Assembly (NCBI RefSeq): GCF_900636365.1 | Contig: NZ_LR134266.1 | Span: forward strand, 1,005,501 to 1,069,500 | Source: Streptococcus viridans | GTDB taxonomy: Bacteria; Bacillota; Bacilli; Lactobacillales; Streptococcaceae | Direction of reading: 5' to 3' | DNA length: 64,000 nucleotides | Shown: in pieces, positions 41,708 to 51,889 of the stretch | Position numbering within the stretch: the stretch's first letter is position 1 | Layout of the letters: the number at the start of each line of letters is the position of its first letter | Position numbers and translations under genes: made by a program | The notes under the pieces: generated by a model | The model's database searches: none | Seen by the model: the letters and a program-made list of their open reading frames with translations, nothing else | Told to the model about the DNA's origin: nothing

Positions 41708-44700
41708 TTAGTCTTCTTTTTTGCGTTTAGCAAGTCCGAATAATGAGAGACCTGTCAAGGCGCTAAGAATAGCAAGACCAGTTTTAGAAGTTTCCTCAGT
41801 ACCAGTTTCAGGAAGAACTGCTGTTTCATCAGATGGATTGATAAATTTAGTTTCCTTAGTTTCTGGAACTGGTTTTGGATCTGGAGTTGGAACTGGATCT
41901 GGAGTTGGAACTGGATCTGGAGTCGGTGTTGGTGTTGGTGTAGGAACCGGAGTTGGTGTTGGTGTTGGAGTTGGTGTAGGAGTCGGTGTTGGTGTTGGTG
42001 TCACCGTCTTCTTGTAAATGTGTTGAGTATTACCGTTCTCATCTACAATTGTCTTAACAAACTCGTAACCTGGAATATCTTTCTTCGGTTGCTCACCATC
42101 TTCTGTTGGATAACCAGGAATTGGTTTTCCATTTTCATCTACGTGTGAAGTTGTAACTTTCTCGTAGACGTGCTCTGTATCACCATTAGGTAATTTCTTG
42201 GTTTCAACGAAACGGTAACCTGGAATTTCAGCTTTTGGCTCTTCTCCATCAACTGTAGGATATCCTGGGATTTCCTTACCTTCTTTATCAACAAACTTAG
42301 TGATTGGAAGAACAGTCGGTGTATAAGTTGCAGAAGCTTTTGTTCCGTTCACATCTTCACGAACTACTGTCACTGCTGGTGCAGTACCAGTAAATTCAGG
42401 TTCTGGAGTGAAAGTTACAGTTCCGTCTGCTGCTACTGTGTAAGTACCAACACCTGGAATCGTCTTCGTAGTTGAGCCATCTTCAAAGGTTGCTGGAACT
42501 TCGTCGTTCATTGGTACACGGCTGTCACCTTCGGTGAAGCTTGGTTTACCTGTTTGAGTAGCACCCTTCTTACCAATTGAAGTAACTGGTTCTCCTGTTG
42601 GTGCAACTGGAGTCACAGTTGGTGTGTACTTAGCTTTCACAACTGTACCATTCTTATCTTGGCGTTGAACCACGATTCCTGATGCAGTTCCAACAAATGA
42701 TTTCTCTGGTACGAAGGTTACAGTTCCATCTGGAGCAACTGTGTAAGTTCCTTCTCCTGGAACAACCTTAGTAGTTGAGCCATCAACAAATGTTGCAGGT
42801 ACATCATCGTCCATTGGTACTGCAGGATTTCCTTCAGTGAAGCTTGGTTTGCCTGTTTGAGTAGCACCTTGAATATCAGTTGATGTAGCTGGTTCTGCTG
42901 TTGGAACTACCGGAGTGATGAATGGTGTGTACGTTGTACGTGCAAAGGTACCATTTGCATCTTCCATTGAAACACCTACAGGAAGAACTTCACCTGAGTA
43001 AGCTTTGTTAGTTGGGGTGAAGATCACTTCGCCTTTCTCTTTATCAACTGTGAATTTACCGATGATATCGCCATTAGGTGCGAAGGCATCCAATTGGTCA
43101 GCTGGGTTACCAGAATCATCGTAAAGTCTCAAGGTTGAAGGGTTCATAGGAGCAATTGGATCCCCTTCAGTGAAGGTTGGTTTGCCTGTTTGAACAATTC
43201 CTTGAGGAGCTTTTGATGTAGCTGGTTCTGCTGTTGGAGTAACTGGTGTTACAGTTGGTGTGTAGGTTGCAGAAGCTTTTGTTCCGTTCATATCTTCACG
43301 AACAACTGTTACTGCTGGTGCTTCACCTACAAAGCGTGGATCTGGTGTGAAGGTTACAGTACCATCAGCTGCTACTGTGTAAATACCAACACCAAGAATT
43401 TCTTTCTTAGTTGAACCATCTTCAAAGGTTGCTGGAACTTCGTCGTTCAAAGGAACATTTTCATGACCAGCTGTGAAGGTTGGTTTACCTGTTTGGGTTT
43501 GACCTTGCTTGTCAGTTGAAGTTGCTGGCTCAGCAGTTGGGGTTACTGGTGTTACAGTTGGTGTGTAAGTTGCAGTAACTGGAGTACCGTTCTTATCAAC
43601 ACGTTTCACTGTTACCCCTGTACCTGTTCCAGTGAATGATTTTTCTGGTACGAAGGTTACAGTTCCGTCTGGAGCTACTGTGTAAGTTCCTTCTCCTGGA
43701 ATTGTCTTCGTAGTTGATCCATCTTCAAAGGTTGCTGGAACTTCATCATCCATTGGAATTGCAGGGTTACCAGGTGTAAAGCTTGGTGTACCTGTTTGTG
43801 TTTTACCTTGGATGTCTGTAGATGTTGCAGGTTCAGCAGTTGGTACAACTGGAGTAATCTTAGGTGTGTATGTTGTTTCAGCTGGAGTGCCGTTTGCATC
43901 CTTGGCTTGAACCTTAACTGAAACTACATCACCTGAGTATGACTTATCAGTTGGTGTGAAGGTTACAAGGCCTGTTTCTTTATCAACTGTGAAAGTACCG
44001 ATTTCTTTACCTTCTGGTGATTTAGCAACTACAGATTCTGCTGGTTGACCATTTTCATCAAGAAGAGTAATGGTATCTTTGTCGATTGGTGCAACTGAGT
44101 CACCTTCGGTGAAGGTCACAGTTCCAGTTTGAACCACACCTTGAGGTGCTTCTGATTCAGCCGGAGTTGCTGTTGGTGTTACTGGAGTTACAGTTGGTGT
44201 GTACTTAGCTGTTACTGGTGTACCGTTCTTATCTACACGTTTAACAGTCACGCCTGTTCCTGTTCCTGTGAATGATTTTTCTGGTACGAAGGTTACTGTT
44301 CCGTCTGGAGCTACTGTGTAAGTTCCTTCTCCTGGAATTGTTTTCGTAGTTGAACCATCTTCAAAGGTTGCAGGTGTATCATCATCCATTGGGACGTTTT
44401 CGTTACCTGGTGTGAAGGTTGGTTTACCAGATTGTTCTTGACCTTGTTTATCAGTTGAAGTTGCATCTTCTGCTGTTGGTGTTACTGGAGTTACAGTTGG
44501 TGTGTAGGTTGCAGATGCTTTCGTTCCGTTCTTATCTTCGCGGACAACGGTTACTGCTGGTGCAGTTCCTACGAATGATTTTTCTGGTACAAATGTAACA
44601 GTACCGTCTGCTGCTACTGTGTATGTACCAACACCTTCTACTGTCTTAGTTGTTGAACCGTCGTCGAATGTTGCTGGAACATCTTCGTTGATTTCAACAG

Positions 44701-47700
44701 TCTTCTCAACACCATTAACCGTTACAGTTCCACCCTTGAATTCAGGTTTACCTTTTTGAGTAGCACCTTGGATGTCAGTTGTTTCAGCTGGTGTTGCTTC
44801 AGGTGTTACAGGTAATACTGTTGGTGTGTAGGTCGCTGAAGCTTTTGTTCCGTTCTTATCTTCGCGGACAACTGTCACGGCTGGTGCAGTTCCTACGAAT
44901 GATTTTTCTGGTACAAATGTAACAGTACCGTCTGCTGCTACTGTGTATGTACCAACACCTTCTACTGTCTTAGTTGTTGATCCGTCGTCGAATGTTGCTG
45001 GAACATCTTCGTTGATTTCAACAGTTTTCTCAACACCATCAACCGTTACAGTTCCACCCTTGAATTCAGGTTTACCTGTTTGAGTAGCACCTTGGATGTC
45101 TTTGGTTTCAGCAGGTGTTGCTTCAGGTGTTACTGGCAATACTGTTGGTGTGTAGGTCGCTGAAGCTTTTGTTCCGTTCTTATCTTCGCGGACAACTGTC
45201 ACAGCTGGTGCAGTTCCTACAAATGATTTTTCTGGTACAAATGTAACAGTACCGTCTGCTGCTACTGTGTATGTACCAACACCTTCTACTGTCTTAGTTG
45301 TTGAACCGTCATCGAATGTTGCTGGAACATCTTCGTTGATTTCAACAGTCTTTTCAACGCCATCAACCGTTACAGTTCCACCCTTGAATTCAGGTTTACC
45401 TGTTTGAGTAGCACCTTGAACATCTTTTGTTTCAGCTGGTGTTGCAGTTGGTGTTACTGGAACAATCTCTGGAGTGTAAGTTGTATCAACCTTGATTCCG
45501 TTTGAGCTTTCAGCTTGAACCTTAACTGGCGTTACTTTACCTGTGTAAGACTTATCAGTTGGTGTGAAGGTTACAGCACCAGTTGCTGGGTCGATCGTGA
45601 ATGTACCGATTGGTGTTGTTCCATCTTCCGCGTAAGCTGTTGTAGTTGAAACTTCGTTACCATCTTTATCCAAAAGTGTGTAGCTGTTATCTTTAATAGT
45701 GATTTTTTTGTCTTCACCATTTACAGAAACAGTTGTACCCGCAAAGGTTGGAGTACCTGTTTGAGTGGCACCTTGGATATCTTTAGATGTAGCTGGATCT
45801 GCTGTTGGTACAGCTGCTTTTACAGTAGGTGTGTAGCTTGCATCAGAAGTGATAGTTGCAGTTTTACCATTAGCATTTGTAACAGTCGCAGTTGCTTGGA
45901 CTTTAACCCCTTTAGCAGTTCCGACAAAGTCTTTCTCAGGAGTGAAGGTTACCGCACCTGTAGTAGGATTAATTGAATATGTTCCTTCACCTTCTACTGT
46001 CACAGTAGTTTCATCAGTAGGTTGACCAGTTGCTGGGTCTACCAATTTCTTACTTGTGATTTTCGCAGTCTTATCGTTGCTCAAGTCAAATGTAGGAGTT
46101 TGAGTTTGTGGAACGTTTTGGATATCCTCAGAAACCTTGTCTGTTGGAGTGATAGCAATTGGAGTTACAGTTGGAGTGTACTTAGCTGTAGCTGTCTTAA
46201 CGTACTCCTTTTGAACCTTACCGTCTTTATTACGTCCAACTGGCGCTGATAATGTAACATCCACACCTTTGGCTGTTCCAACAAAGTCTGGTTCTGGAGT
46301 GAAGGTTACTTCACCTGTTGAAGGATTGATCGTGTATGTTCCTTCCCCTTCAACTGTTACAGATGGCGCATCCGTAGTAAGACCTGTAGCTGGGTCTACC
46401 AACTTAGCCGGGTATTCTGCACTTGGAGTGACTGCAATCTTGTCGCCATTTAAGTTAGTAGCAGTTGTATTAAAGGTAGGTGTTTCTTTTTGAGTTGCCC
46501 CTTGAACATCAGTCGATGTCTTGTCAACTCCTTCGATTTCAATAGGAGTAACTGTTGGAACGTATTGACCATCCATGGTATTTAACTGACCATTAATGTT
46601 TGGTTCTTGGTCTGGGAATTTTGTTGACCAACCCGTATCGTAACCATTGTTATCTACACGACGGATAGAGATACCATCTGCAGTTCCTAGGAAATTATCT
46701 TCTGGGATAAACTCAACGTCTACGTCTTTACCATTGGCAGTAATCTTGTATTTCCCTTGACCTGGTACGACATAGTAACCTTCAGCATCAAGAGTTGCAC
46801 GGTTGCCATCTTTATCAACGATGTATGGTTCTACAGTTTCGTCGATGACTGCCTGAGAGTTACGGTCATACTTGTGTTCACCACGAGCTGTAAAGGTTAC
46901 TGTTGCTGTTTGTTTAGTAGCTTGAGGACCAGAAGTTTCCTTGAATTCCCCTTTTGGTGGATGGGTGATTTGAGTCTTGAAGTCTTCTACTTCCCCTGAA
47001 AAGGCCATACCCGTTGGGCTTTCAATCTCAGTAGCTTTCTTAGCAATACGGACACGAGCACCAAGCTCGTTGACGCTAGGATCGATGTAAGTCTTGCTGT
47101 TTGCAAAGGTCAACTCAACAGTGCCATCTTGTGTGATTGTAGCGAGATTTGAGCGTTCATCCTCATCGAATTTACCATTTTGGTTAAAGTCTACCCAACC
47201 ATAAATATGTGCTTCTGAAGCTCCATCCAAATGGGCTTGAACTGACATCTTGTAGTTACCTGGACGTGTACGGTCCATCTTGATCATCTCATTGGTTGTC
47301 CCTTTGAGTTCATCTGGAAGCAATTGGTTAATTCCTTCATCGGCCGTAGTTGCCTTATCATCACCGAACCAGTCAAGAGTCGTATTCTCATCCATATCTG
47401 GGCTTACGCTACCAAGATACGGTTGATTTACTTTAGCTCCAGTAACGCCATCTACAGTTGCAATGGTATGAACTGCCTTACCGTATGACTCAGGAGCATC
47501 CCCTTCATCAAGTGGGAAGAATCCTAGCATAGCAGACTGTTTACCACCCGAAGCGATGTAAAGTCCAACTTCAGAGGCACCACGTGTCATCACGAGTGGA
47601 ACAGTATAATTACCTGCAGAAATGTTTGGTCCAAAGATACCAGTTCCTAGACCACCAGTTACTTGGTCAGGATTTCCGAAATATTTCCAAGCTACTGGTT

Positions 47701-49081
47701 TCTTTTCTGGTCCAACTTGATCAGAATCACGAAGTTGTCTTAGGTTAATGTTATTATATTTAGGTTTAGGTCCAAAAAGGTTCTCTGTATCTTGTGGTTC
47801 ATAAGGTACAGAGGTGGCTGGTCTGGTAGACTTTTTCCATTCTCCAAGGTGCTGCCAACCTTGTCCGTTGGTAGTGAACATAACAAATTCACCAGGGTTA
47901 GCAGACTCCCCATCAGCCATAACAATAGCTGGCTTAACTTTCTTTCCACGGAAGGTTGCAGAGATTTCAAACTGAACTCCAATATTTCCACCATTCATAG
48001 CTGAACCCATGGTAGTCTTCTTGGCTTTCGTATCAACGTTTTCATGTCTAACTTCAGTCCAATTATTTTGAGCATCAGCGACAACGTCGGCTTCTTCGCC
48101 ATCATTAAAAGCTTTTTTAGCCCCTGTTGAAGTAACACCCTTTACATATCCATTTTTTGCATTTGGATCATAGGTTGCTTTTTCAGCTTCTGTAGCCCCT
48201 TGCTCTTCCATCCGTTTTTTATAGATTTCAGTCGCTTGGAAAGGTTTCAAAGATTTAACTTTTACAGTGACTACATAGCCAGGCATGATTTCCTTGGTAT
48301 AGGTTGCCCCAACTTGAAGAGCCAGTCTTTCTTCTAAATCTTTATCAGGAAATTGGTCATTTTTAGGAACAATGACTGTTTTTGCACCTGTCCAGTTGGC
48401 TACATCTCCAAAGTCCAACCAAGTAATCTGGCTAGTCATAGATTTGGCATCAAGATCTGTTGTAAATCCTGGTTTTTCAACTTTTGGAGTTGAAGTTGCG
48501 TCTTCAACGTCATCCCCAATCAAGCTTTCGTCATTAGCGTCTCCAACAGCACGACGAGTACGTTTACTACGTTTACCACCAGAAGTTTCTGCTGTCACAG
48601 CATTGTTTTCTGACGCTGGTGCTACGACACCTGCAGCCACTTCTTCTTTCTTATCTGTTGCAGCTGCTTCAGTTGCCTTGTTGTTAGGGTTTGTTGAAGC
48701 TTCTGTTGCTACAGGAGTAGCTACAGAAGCTTTATCTTCAGTAGTAGCTGTAGATGTTGGTTCTGTCGCTGCAGCTGGTGCTACACCTGCGGCAGTTACT
48801 GGAGCTTCAGCTTTATAAGTTGTAGCTGCAGTTGGAGCTTCACTTGTTGTAGTGGGTGCTTCAGTTGTCGTAGAAGCAGCAGCTTCTGTTGTTGTAGCAG
48901 GTTGAGCCCCTTCTTCTGTTGCCTTTGCAACAGTTGCTGGGTTCTCTGCGTTTTCTTCGGCTGCTACGCTAGACGCTGTACCAACCATAACGAGTGTTCC
49001 TAAAAGGACAGAGCAAACTCCGACATTCAATTTACGAATCGAAAATCTGCTAATGCGATCATTAAATAAATCTTTGCCCAT
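41708..49081 (-). CDS. cshA: CshA-type fibrillar surface adhesin with LPXTG anchor
   Basis: A 2457-residue surface protein. The start ATG is 49079-49081 (MGKDLFND) with GGAGGAAAAT in front; the ATG four codons earlier overlaps that site. A YSIRK-class signal (FSIRKLNVGVCSVLLGT) is cleaved near VAA-EEN, followed by a Thr/Ala/Pro-rich stretch to about 190. A non-repetitive adhesive region continues to about 720, then roughly 14 CshA fibril repeats (core GTYTV..DGTVTFVPEKSFVGT). Two MucBP-like repeats (KEIPGYP, KPIPGYP), a Thr-Pro spacer and LPETG with a membrane helix and KRKKED tail end the protein. It resembles S. gordonii CshA, which binds fibronectin and other oral microbes. Three repeats are nearly identical (44499-45420). 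Confidence 0.93.
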   Translation of the reverse strand: MGKDLFNDRISRFSIRKLNVGVCSVLLGTLVMVGTASSVAAEENAENPATVAKATEEGAQPATTTEAAASTTTEAPTTTSEAPTAATTYKAEAPVTAAGVAPAAATEPTSTATTEDKASVATPVATEASTNPNNKATEAAATDKKEEVAAGVVAPASENNAVTAETSGGKRSKRTRRAVGDANDESLIGDDVEDATSTPKVEKPGFTTDLDAKSMTSQITWLDFGDVANWTGAKTVIVPKNDQFPDKDLEERLALQVGATYTKEIMPGYVVTVKVKSLKPFQATEIYKKRMEEQGATEAEKATYDPNAKNGYVKGVTSTGAKKAFNDGEEADVVADAQNNWTEVRHENVDTKAKKTTMGSAMNGGNIGVQFEISATFRGKKVKPAIVMADGESANPGEFVMFTTNGQGWQHLGEWKKSTRPATSVPYEPQDTENLFGPKPKYNNINLRQLRDSDQVGPEKKPVAWKYFGNPDQVTGGLGTGIFGPNISAGNYTVPLVMTRGASEVGLYIASGGKQSAMLGFFPLDEGDAPESYGKAVHTIATVDGVTGAKVNQPYLGSVSPDMDENTTLDWFGDDKATTADEGINQLLPDELKGTTNEMIKMDRTRPGNYKMSVQAHLDGASEAHIYGWVDFNQNGKFDEDERSNLATITQDGTVELTFANSKTYIDPSVNELGARVRIAKKATEIESPTGMAFSGEVEDFKTQITHPPKGEFKETSGPQATKQTATVTFTARGEHKYDRNSQAVIDETVEPYIVDKDGNRATLDAEGYYVVPGQGKYKITANGKDVDVEFIPEDNFLGTADGISIRRVDNNGYDTGWSTKFPDQEPNINGQLNTMDGQYVPTVTPIEIEGVDKTSTDVQGATQKETPTFNTTATNLNGDKIAVTPSAEYPAKLVDPATGLTTDAPSVTVEGEGTYTINPSTGEVTFTPEPDFVGTAKGVDVTLSAPVGRNKDGKVQKEYVKTATAKYTPTVTPIAITPTDKVSEDIQNVPQTQTPTFDLSNDKTAKITSKKLVDPATGQPTDETTVTVEGEGTYSINPTTGAVTFTPEKDFVGTAKGVKVQATATVTNANGKTATITSDASYTPTVKAAVPTADPATSKDIQGATQTGTPTFAGTTVSVNGEDKKITIKDNSYTLLDKDGNEVSTTTAYAEDGTTPIGTFTIDPATGAVTFTPTDKSYTGKVTPVKVQAESSNGIKVDTTYTPEIVPVTPTATPAETKDVQGATQTGKPEFKGGTVTVDGVEKTVEINEDVPATFDDGSTTKTVEGVGTYTVAADGTVTFVPEKSFVGTAPAVTVVREDKNGTKASATYTPTVLPVTPEATPAETKDIQGATQTGKPEFKGGTVTVDGVEKTVEINEDVPATFDDGSTTKTVEGVGTYTVAADGTVTFVPEKSFVGTAPAVTVVREDKNGTKASATYTPTVLPVTPEATPAETTDIQGATQKGKPEFKGGTVTVNGVEKTVEINEDVPATFDDGSTTKTVEGVGTYTVAADGTVTFVPEKSFVGTAPAVTVVREDKNGTKASATYTPTVTPVTPTAEDATSTDKQGQEQSGKPTFTPGNENVPMDDDTPATFEDGSTTKTIPGEGTYTVAPDGTVTFVPEKSFTGTGTGVTVKRVDKNGTPVTAKYTPTVTPVTPTATPAESEAPQGVVQTGTVTFTEGDSVAPIDKDTITLLDENGQPAESVVAKSPEGKEIGTFTVDKETGLVTFTPTDKSYSGDVVSVKVQAKDANGTPAETTYTPKITPVVPTAEPATSTDIQGKTQTGTPSFTPGNPAIPMDDEVPATFEDGSTTKTIPGEGTYTVAPDGTVTFVPEKSFTGTGTGVTVKRVDKNGTPVTATYTPTVTPVTPTAEPATSTDKQGQTQTGKPTFTAGHENVPLNDEVPATFEDGSTKKEILGVGIYTVAADGTVTFTPDPRFVGEAPAVTVVREDMNGTKASATYTPTVTPVTPTAEPATSKAPQGIVQTGKPTFTEGDPIAPMNPSTLRLYDDSGNPADQLDAFAPNGDIIGKFTVDKEKGEVIFTPTNKAYSGEVLPVGVSMEDANGTFARTTYTPFITPVVPTAEPATSTDIQGATQTGKPSFTEGNPAVPMDDDVPATFVDGSTTKVVPGEGTYTVAPDGTVTFVPEKSFVGTASGIVVQRQDKNGTVVKAKYTPTVTPVAPTGEPVTSIGKKGATQTGKPSFTEGDSRVPMNDEVPATFEDGSTTKTIPGVGTYTVAADGTVTFTPEPEFTGTAPAVTVVREDVNGTKASATYTPTVLPITKFVDKEGKEIPGYPTVDGEEPKAEIPGYRFVETKKLPNGDTEHVYEKVTTSHVDENGKPIPGYPTEDGEQPKKDIPGYEFVKTIVDENGNTQHIYKKTVTPTPTPTPTPTPTPTPTPVPTPTPTPTPDPVPTPDPVPTPDPKPVPETKETKFINPSDETAVLPETGTEETSKTGLAILSALTGLSLFGLAKRKKED
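44499..45470 (-). repeat. Three near-identical 324-bp tandem repeats within cshA
   Basis: Units starting at about 44499, 44823 and 45147 encode 108-residue fibril repeats that differ by only a few bases, whereas the other roughly 11 units are diverged. The match suggests recent duplication or gene conversion, and a likely site of length variation between strains. Confidence 0.8.
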
Positions 49082-49319
49082 ATTTTCCTCCATAATTTTT
49101 TACAATTAATAAGCTAATTTATTGGCCTATATTTTAAACCTTATATATTCTATCAGATTAGTTAAAAATATCAAAGTGAAATGACTCAAAAAACTAATCA
49201 TTTTTAAAATTTTTGATGATATTACTAATCATTAAATTTAAATAATAGGAAGTATGGTTCATTTTTATGAAAAAACTTAAACTTTCTTCCTATCTATATA
49301 GTGATTTTTTGTTTAAAGC
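49082..49319. other. Intergenic region upstream of cshA
   Basis: About 240 AT-rich bases between thyA and cshA with no gene. The cshA promoter must lie here, but no strong -35/-10 pair stands out; a TATATT-like box is near 49140-49150. Confidence 0.4.
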
Positions 49320-50159
49320 CTAAATAGCCAAATCAAACTTCAATTGAGGTTTGACTGGATCATAATCTTCCAAAACAAAGTCCTCGGCTTTAATATCAAA
49401 AAAATTGGTGCCATCTGGTACATTCAATACCAAACGAGGCTGGCAATCAGATGGCTCGCGCCGAAGTAATTCTTCTGCCTGTTCGAATTGGTTATCATAG
49501 ATGTGGAGGTTGTTAATAAAGTAAAAGAACTTGCCAACCTTCCAGCCAAAATGCTTGGCAATCATCATTTGAAGAGCCACGTATTGCATGGCATTGATAT
49601 GGTGCGCTACCAACATGTCATTCGAACGTTGGGTCAAGGTCGCATCCAGATAGATTTCCCCATCGACACGACGTACATCAAACATGGTTTGAAAAGCACA
49701 AGGCAAGAGTCCTTCTGACTCTTCAAAGGCTTGGTAGTCCCATAGAGAAATGATATTACGACGATTCCAGGGATTGGCTTCCAGCTGTTTGAGAATTTTG
49801 TTGATGATGTCGTGCTTTTTAACGACAGCACCATAACGCTCTCCAATTGTTCCCGTATCTCCTACTTCCCAGTCGTTCCAGTAATGAACTTGGTACTTGT
49901 CGTTTAGGAGTTCCAGACTATTGGACTGGTCCTGGTAGATCCAGAGCAACTCTTTGATGGCTGACTTGATGGCAATAGGACGAAGAGTCGTAATAGGGAA
50001 CTCGCCCTTGGCCAGATCGAACTCCATAAAAGCCCCAGTGATGTACTTGGAATTGGCAGTTGTGCCATCCTTGTACTTAGGCCGAGCCTGCTCAGACCAG
50101 ACGCCTTCTTCCATAATTCTTCGAATATTTTCTTTAAAAAGGATATCTGCTTTTGTCAT
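49320..50159 (-). CDS. thyA: Thymidylate synthase
   Basis: The 279-residue enzyme converts dUMP to dTMP with methylene-THF. The catalytic cysteine is Cys154 in [12 protein letters not shown]; the dUMP/folate loop RRNIISLWD and the C-terminal [12 protein letters not shown] and [14 protein letters not shown] regions are conserved. It has the normal length for the streptococcal enzyme. It is separate from folA (8 kb away) but in the same pathway. No operon partner is apparent. Confidence 0.97.
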   Translation of the reverse strand: MTKADILFKENIRRIMEEGVWSEQARPKYKDGTTANSKYITGAFMEFDLAKGEFPITTLRPIAIKSAIKELLWIYQDQSNSLELLNDKYQVHYWNDWEVGDTGTIGERYGAVVKKHDIINKILKQLEANPWNRRNIISLWDYQAFEESEGLLPCAFQTMFDVRRVDGEIYLDATLTQRSNDMLVAHHINAMQYVALQMMIAKHFGWKVGKFFYFINNLHIYDNQFEQAEELLRREPSDCQPRLVLNVPDGTNFFDIKAEDFVLEDYDPVKPQLKFDLAI

Positions 50160-50253
50160 TAAACCTCCTTAGATACTTTAATACCTACATTATAACACAG
50201 GATAAATAAAAAGAGTTCTAAATAATACAATTTAAAACTCTTTCCGTATGATT

Positions 50254-51213
50254 CTATTGTAGGACAAGTGACGCAGCACCAATCACACCTGCATCATTTC
50301 CAAGATTAGCAAGCACCAGTTGGGTTGATGTCCGAACTTGTGGGAAGGTATTTTCATCAAAGACCTTTTGAACCCCATCCAAGAGGAATTGACCAGCTGC
50401 TGATACACCACCACCAATGACGATGTTGGCTGGGTTCAAGACACTAGCGATGTTGGCACAAGCAATACCCAAGTATTGAGAGAAATGACGGTAGACAATC
50501 AAGGCCAACTCATCTCCATCTTTAGCCAAATCAAAGACTGTCTTAGCTGTAACTTCTTCGCCATTATCAATGAGACGTTTCAAGGTCGCATCTCCTGCAT
50601 ATTCATCTGCATAGCGACGAGTCAAATTGACAATCCCGGTTGCTGAAGCTACGGTCTCCAAGCAACCTTTTTTACCACAGGTACAATCAAATGGACGATC
50701 GAAGTCTACTGTGATATGGCCAAGCTCACCAGCTACACCACCGGCACCGTGCAAGAGTTTTCCTTCCGCAACGATACCGCCACCAACACCAGTTCCAAGT
50801 GTCATGAAGACGACATCTGGTTGATTTTCACCAGCACCTTTCCAGCGTTCTCCAAGGGCAGCTACGTTGGCATCATTATCGATGAAGAAAGGAATTCCCA
50901 AGGCAGATTCAATATCTTTCTTGATGGGTTGTACGGTTTTCCAGTTGAGGTTGTATGCTCCAACGACAGTTCCTTCGAAGCGATCCACTGCACCAGGAGA
51001 TCCCATCCCAATTCCAATAAAATCTTCTGCGGATAAGTTTAACAACTCCAAGTGGTGTTGAATGGAAGCGATGATATCAGGAACGATGTGGCTTCCTTCG
51101 TCAAGGATGTTGGTCTTGATAGACCACTTCTCTTGAATCTCTCCTTCTTGCGTTAAAATGGCAAATTTGACAGATGTTCCACCTAAGTCAATACCAATAA
51201 TTTTTTTGGACAT
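50254..51213 (-). CDS. glk: ROK-family glucokinase
   Basis: A 319-residue cytosolic kinase that phosphorylates glucose at C6. The ATP phosphate motif GIDLGGTSVKFAIL is at 7-20. The catalytic Asp is in IDNDANVAALGE (about 112-122). The ROK zinc motif has Cys177, Cys179 and Cys184 (CTCGKKGCLE), with the HGAGGVAGELGH histidine before it. It serves non-PTS glucose and glucose from disaccharides. Expressed alone, with a weak terminator-like pairing (AAAGAGTT/AACTCTTT) past its stop. Confidence 0.95.
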   Translation of the reverse strand: MSKKIIGIDLGGTSVKFAILTQEGEIQEKWSIKTNILDEGSHIVPDIIASIQHHLELLNLSAEDFIGIGMGSPGAVDRFEGTVVGAYNLNWKTVQPIKKDIESALGIPFFIDNDANVAALGERWKGAGENQPDVVFMTLGTGVGGGIVAEGKLLHGAGGVAGELGHITVDFDRPFDCTCGKKGCLETVASATGIVNLTRRYADEYAGDATLKRLIDNGEEVTAKTVFDLAKDGDELALIVYRHFSQYLGIACANIASVLNPANIVIGGGVSAAGQFLLDGVQKVFDENTFPQVRTSTQLVLANLGNDAGVIGAASLVLQ

Positions 51214-51310
51214 TTTATACTCCTTTGTTCCTATTCTCTTGACACTAGTATACCAAAATGTGAAAAGGGTTTCAATTGTTTTTCAAGAATTCTCTCAATT
51301 TCATTTGCAA

Positions 51311-51342
51311 AAAAAGAACCCTGTCTGCAAAAACACAGACAG
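51311..51342 (-). terminator. Terminator of the HdeD-like/ABC-F operon
   Basis: CTGTCTG-loop-CAGACAG followed on the minus strand by a T-rich tract, before the glk promoter region. Confidence 0.7.
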
Positions 51343-51348
51343 ATTTCT

Positions 51349-51879
51349 TTACTCTTCGTTATGTAGTTTTAAAAAGAGTCTCAAGGATTGAACGCCAATT
51401 ATGAAAAAGAACAATCCCAAAATATGTAACAAGAAGACACTAATAGATAGAGGACTAACAATGAGAAACAATCCTGTAAACAGTTGAATCAACCCCCAAA
51501 AAGTAAACTTCTTGGATAATTCTTCAGATCGTTTGGAAAGATAGTGAGCCTTACGCAAACTCAAAGCAGACTTATATAAGAGCCAAATTCCAAGTGTGAT
51601 CGGAAAGACAATCGGCAAGGTCTTGTAGCCATATAGCAAGAGATAGACTGCAAAGACTAGCGAGACCACACTTTGAAATAAATAGGGATCCGACAAGGTC
51701 GCTTGAGCCCGTAGACGATAGTAACGTGATAAGCGCGAAACTGAAATCAAGAAAAAGCCCAGAGAAATCAACCAACTAAAGGTGGCAATTTTTTCGATTG
51801 GATTCACAAAGAGAATAAAACCAATGCCACAAAATAAAAATGATGACAATAACAGACTGTATTTGCTAATATGATGCAT
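51349..51879 (-). CDS. DUF308/HdeD-like membrane protein
   Basis: A 176-residue protein with six short membrane helices in pairs, the arrangement of DUF308/HdeD proteins. Start ATG 51877-51879 has AAAGGAGGAAGA before it; a frame ten codons longer overlaps the ABC-F gene. HdeD is linked to acid resistance in enterobacteria; in streptococci the role is unknown. It is the last gene of the degV-dapB-cca-ABC-F cluster. Confidence 0.7.
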   Translation of the reverse strand: MHHISKYSLLLSSFLFCGIGFILFVNPIEKIATFSWLISLGFFLISVSRLSRYYRLRAQATLSDPYLFQSVVSLVFAVYLLLYGYKTLPIVFPITLGIWLLYKSALSLRKAHYLSKRSEELSKKFTFWGLIQLFTGLFLIVSPLSISVFLLHILGLFFFIIGVQSLRLFLKLHNEE

Positions 51880-51889
51880 TCTTCCTCCT

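Noticed and set aside
41721-42017. Plus-strand 98-codon frame rich in Gly-Val repeats
   Set aside because: It is the complement of the Thr-Pro spacer of the cshA-like gene; no ribosome site and composition is dictated by the coding strand.
44499-45470. Regular repeats suggesting a CRISPR array
   Set aside because: The unit is 324 bp, coding in one frame throughout and without spacers; no cas genes nearby.
48372-48818. Plus-strand 148-codon frame antisense to the cshA N-terminus
   Set aside because: No promoter or ribosome site; it mirrors the Thr/Ala/Pro-rich coding region.
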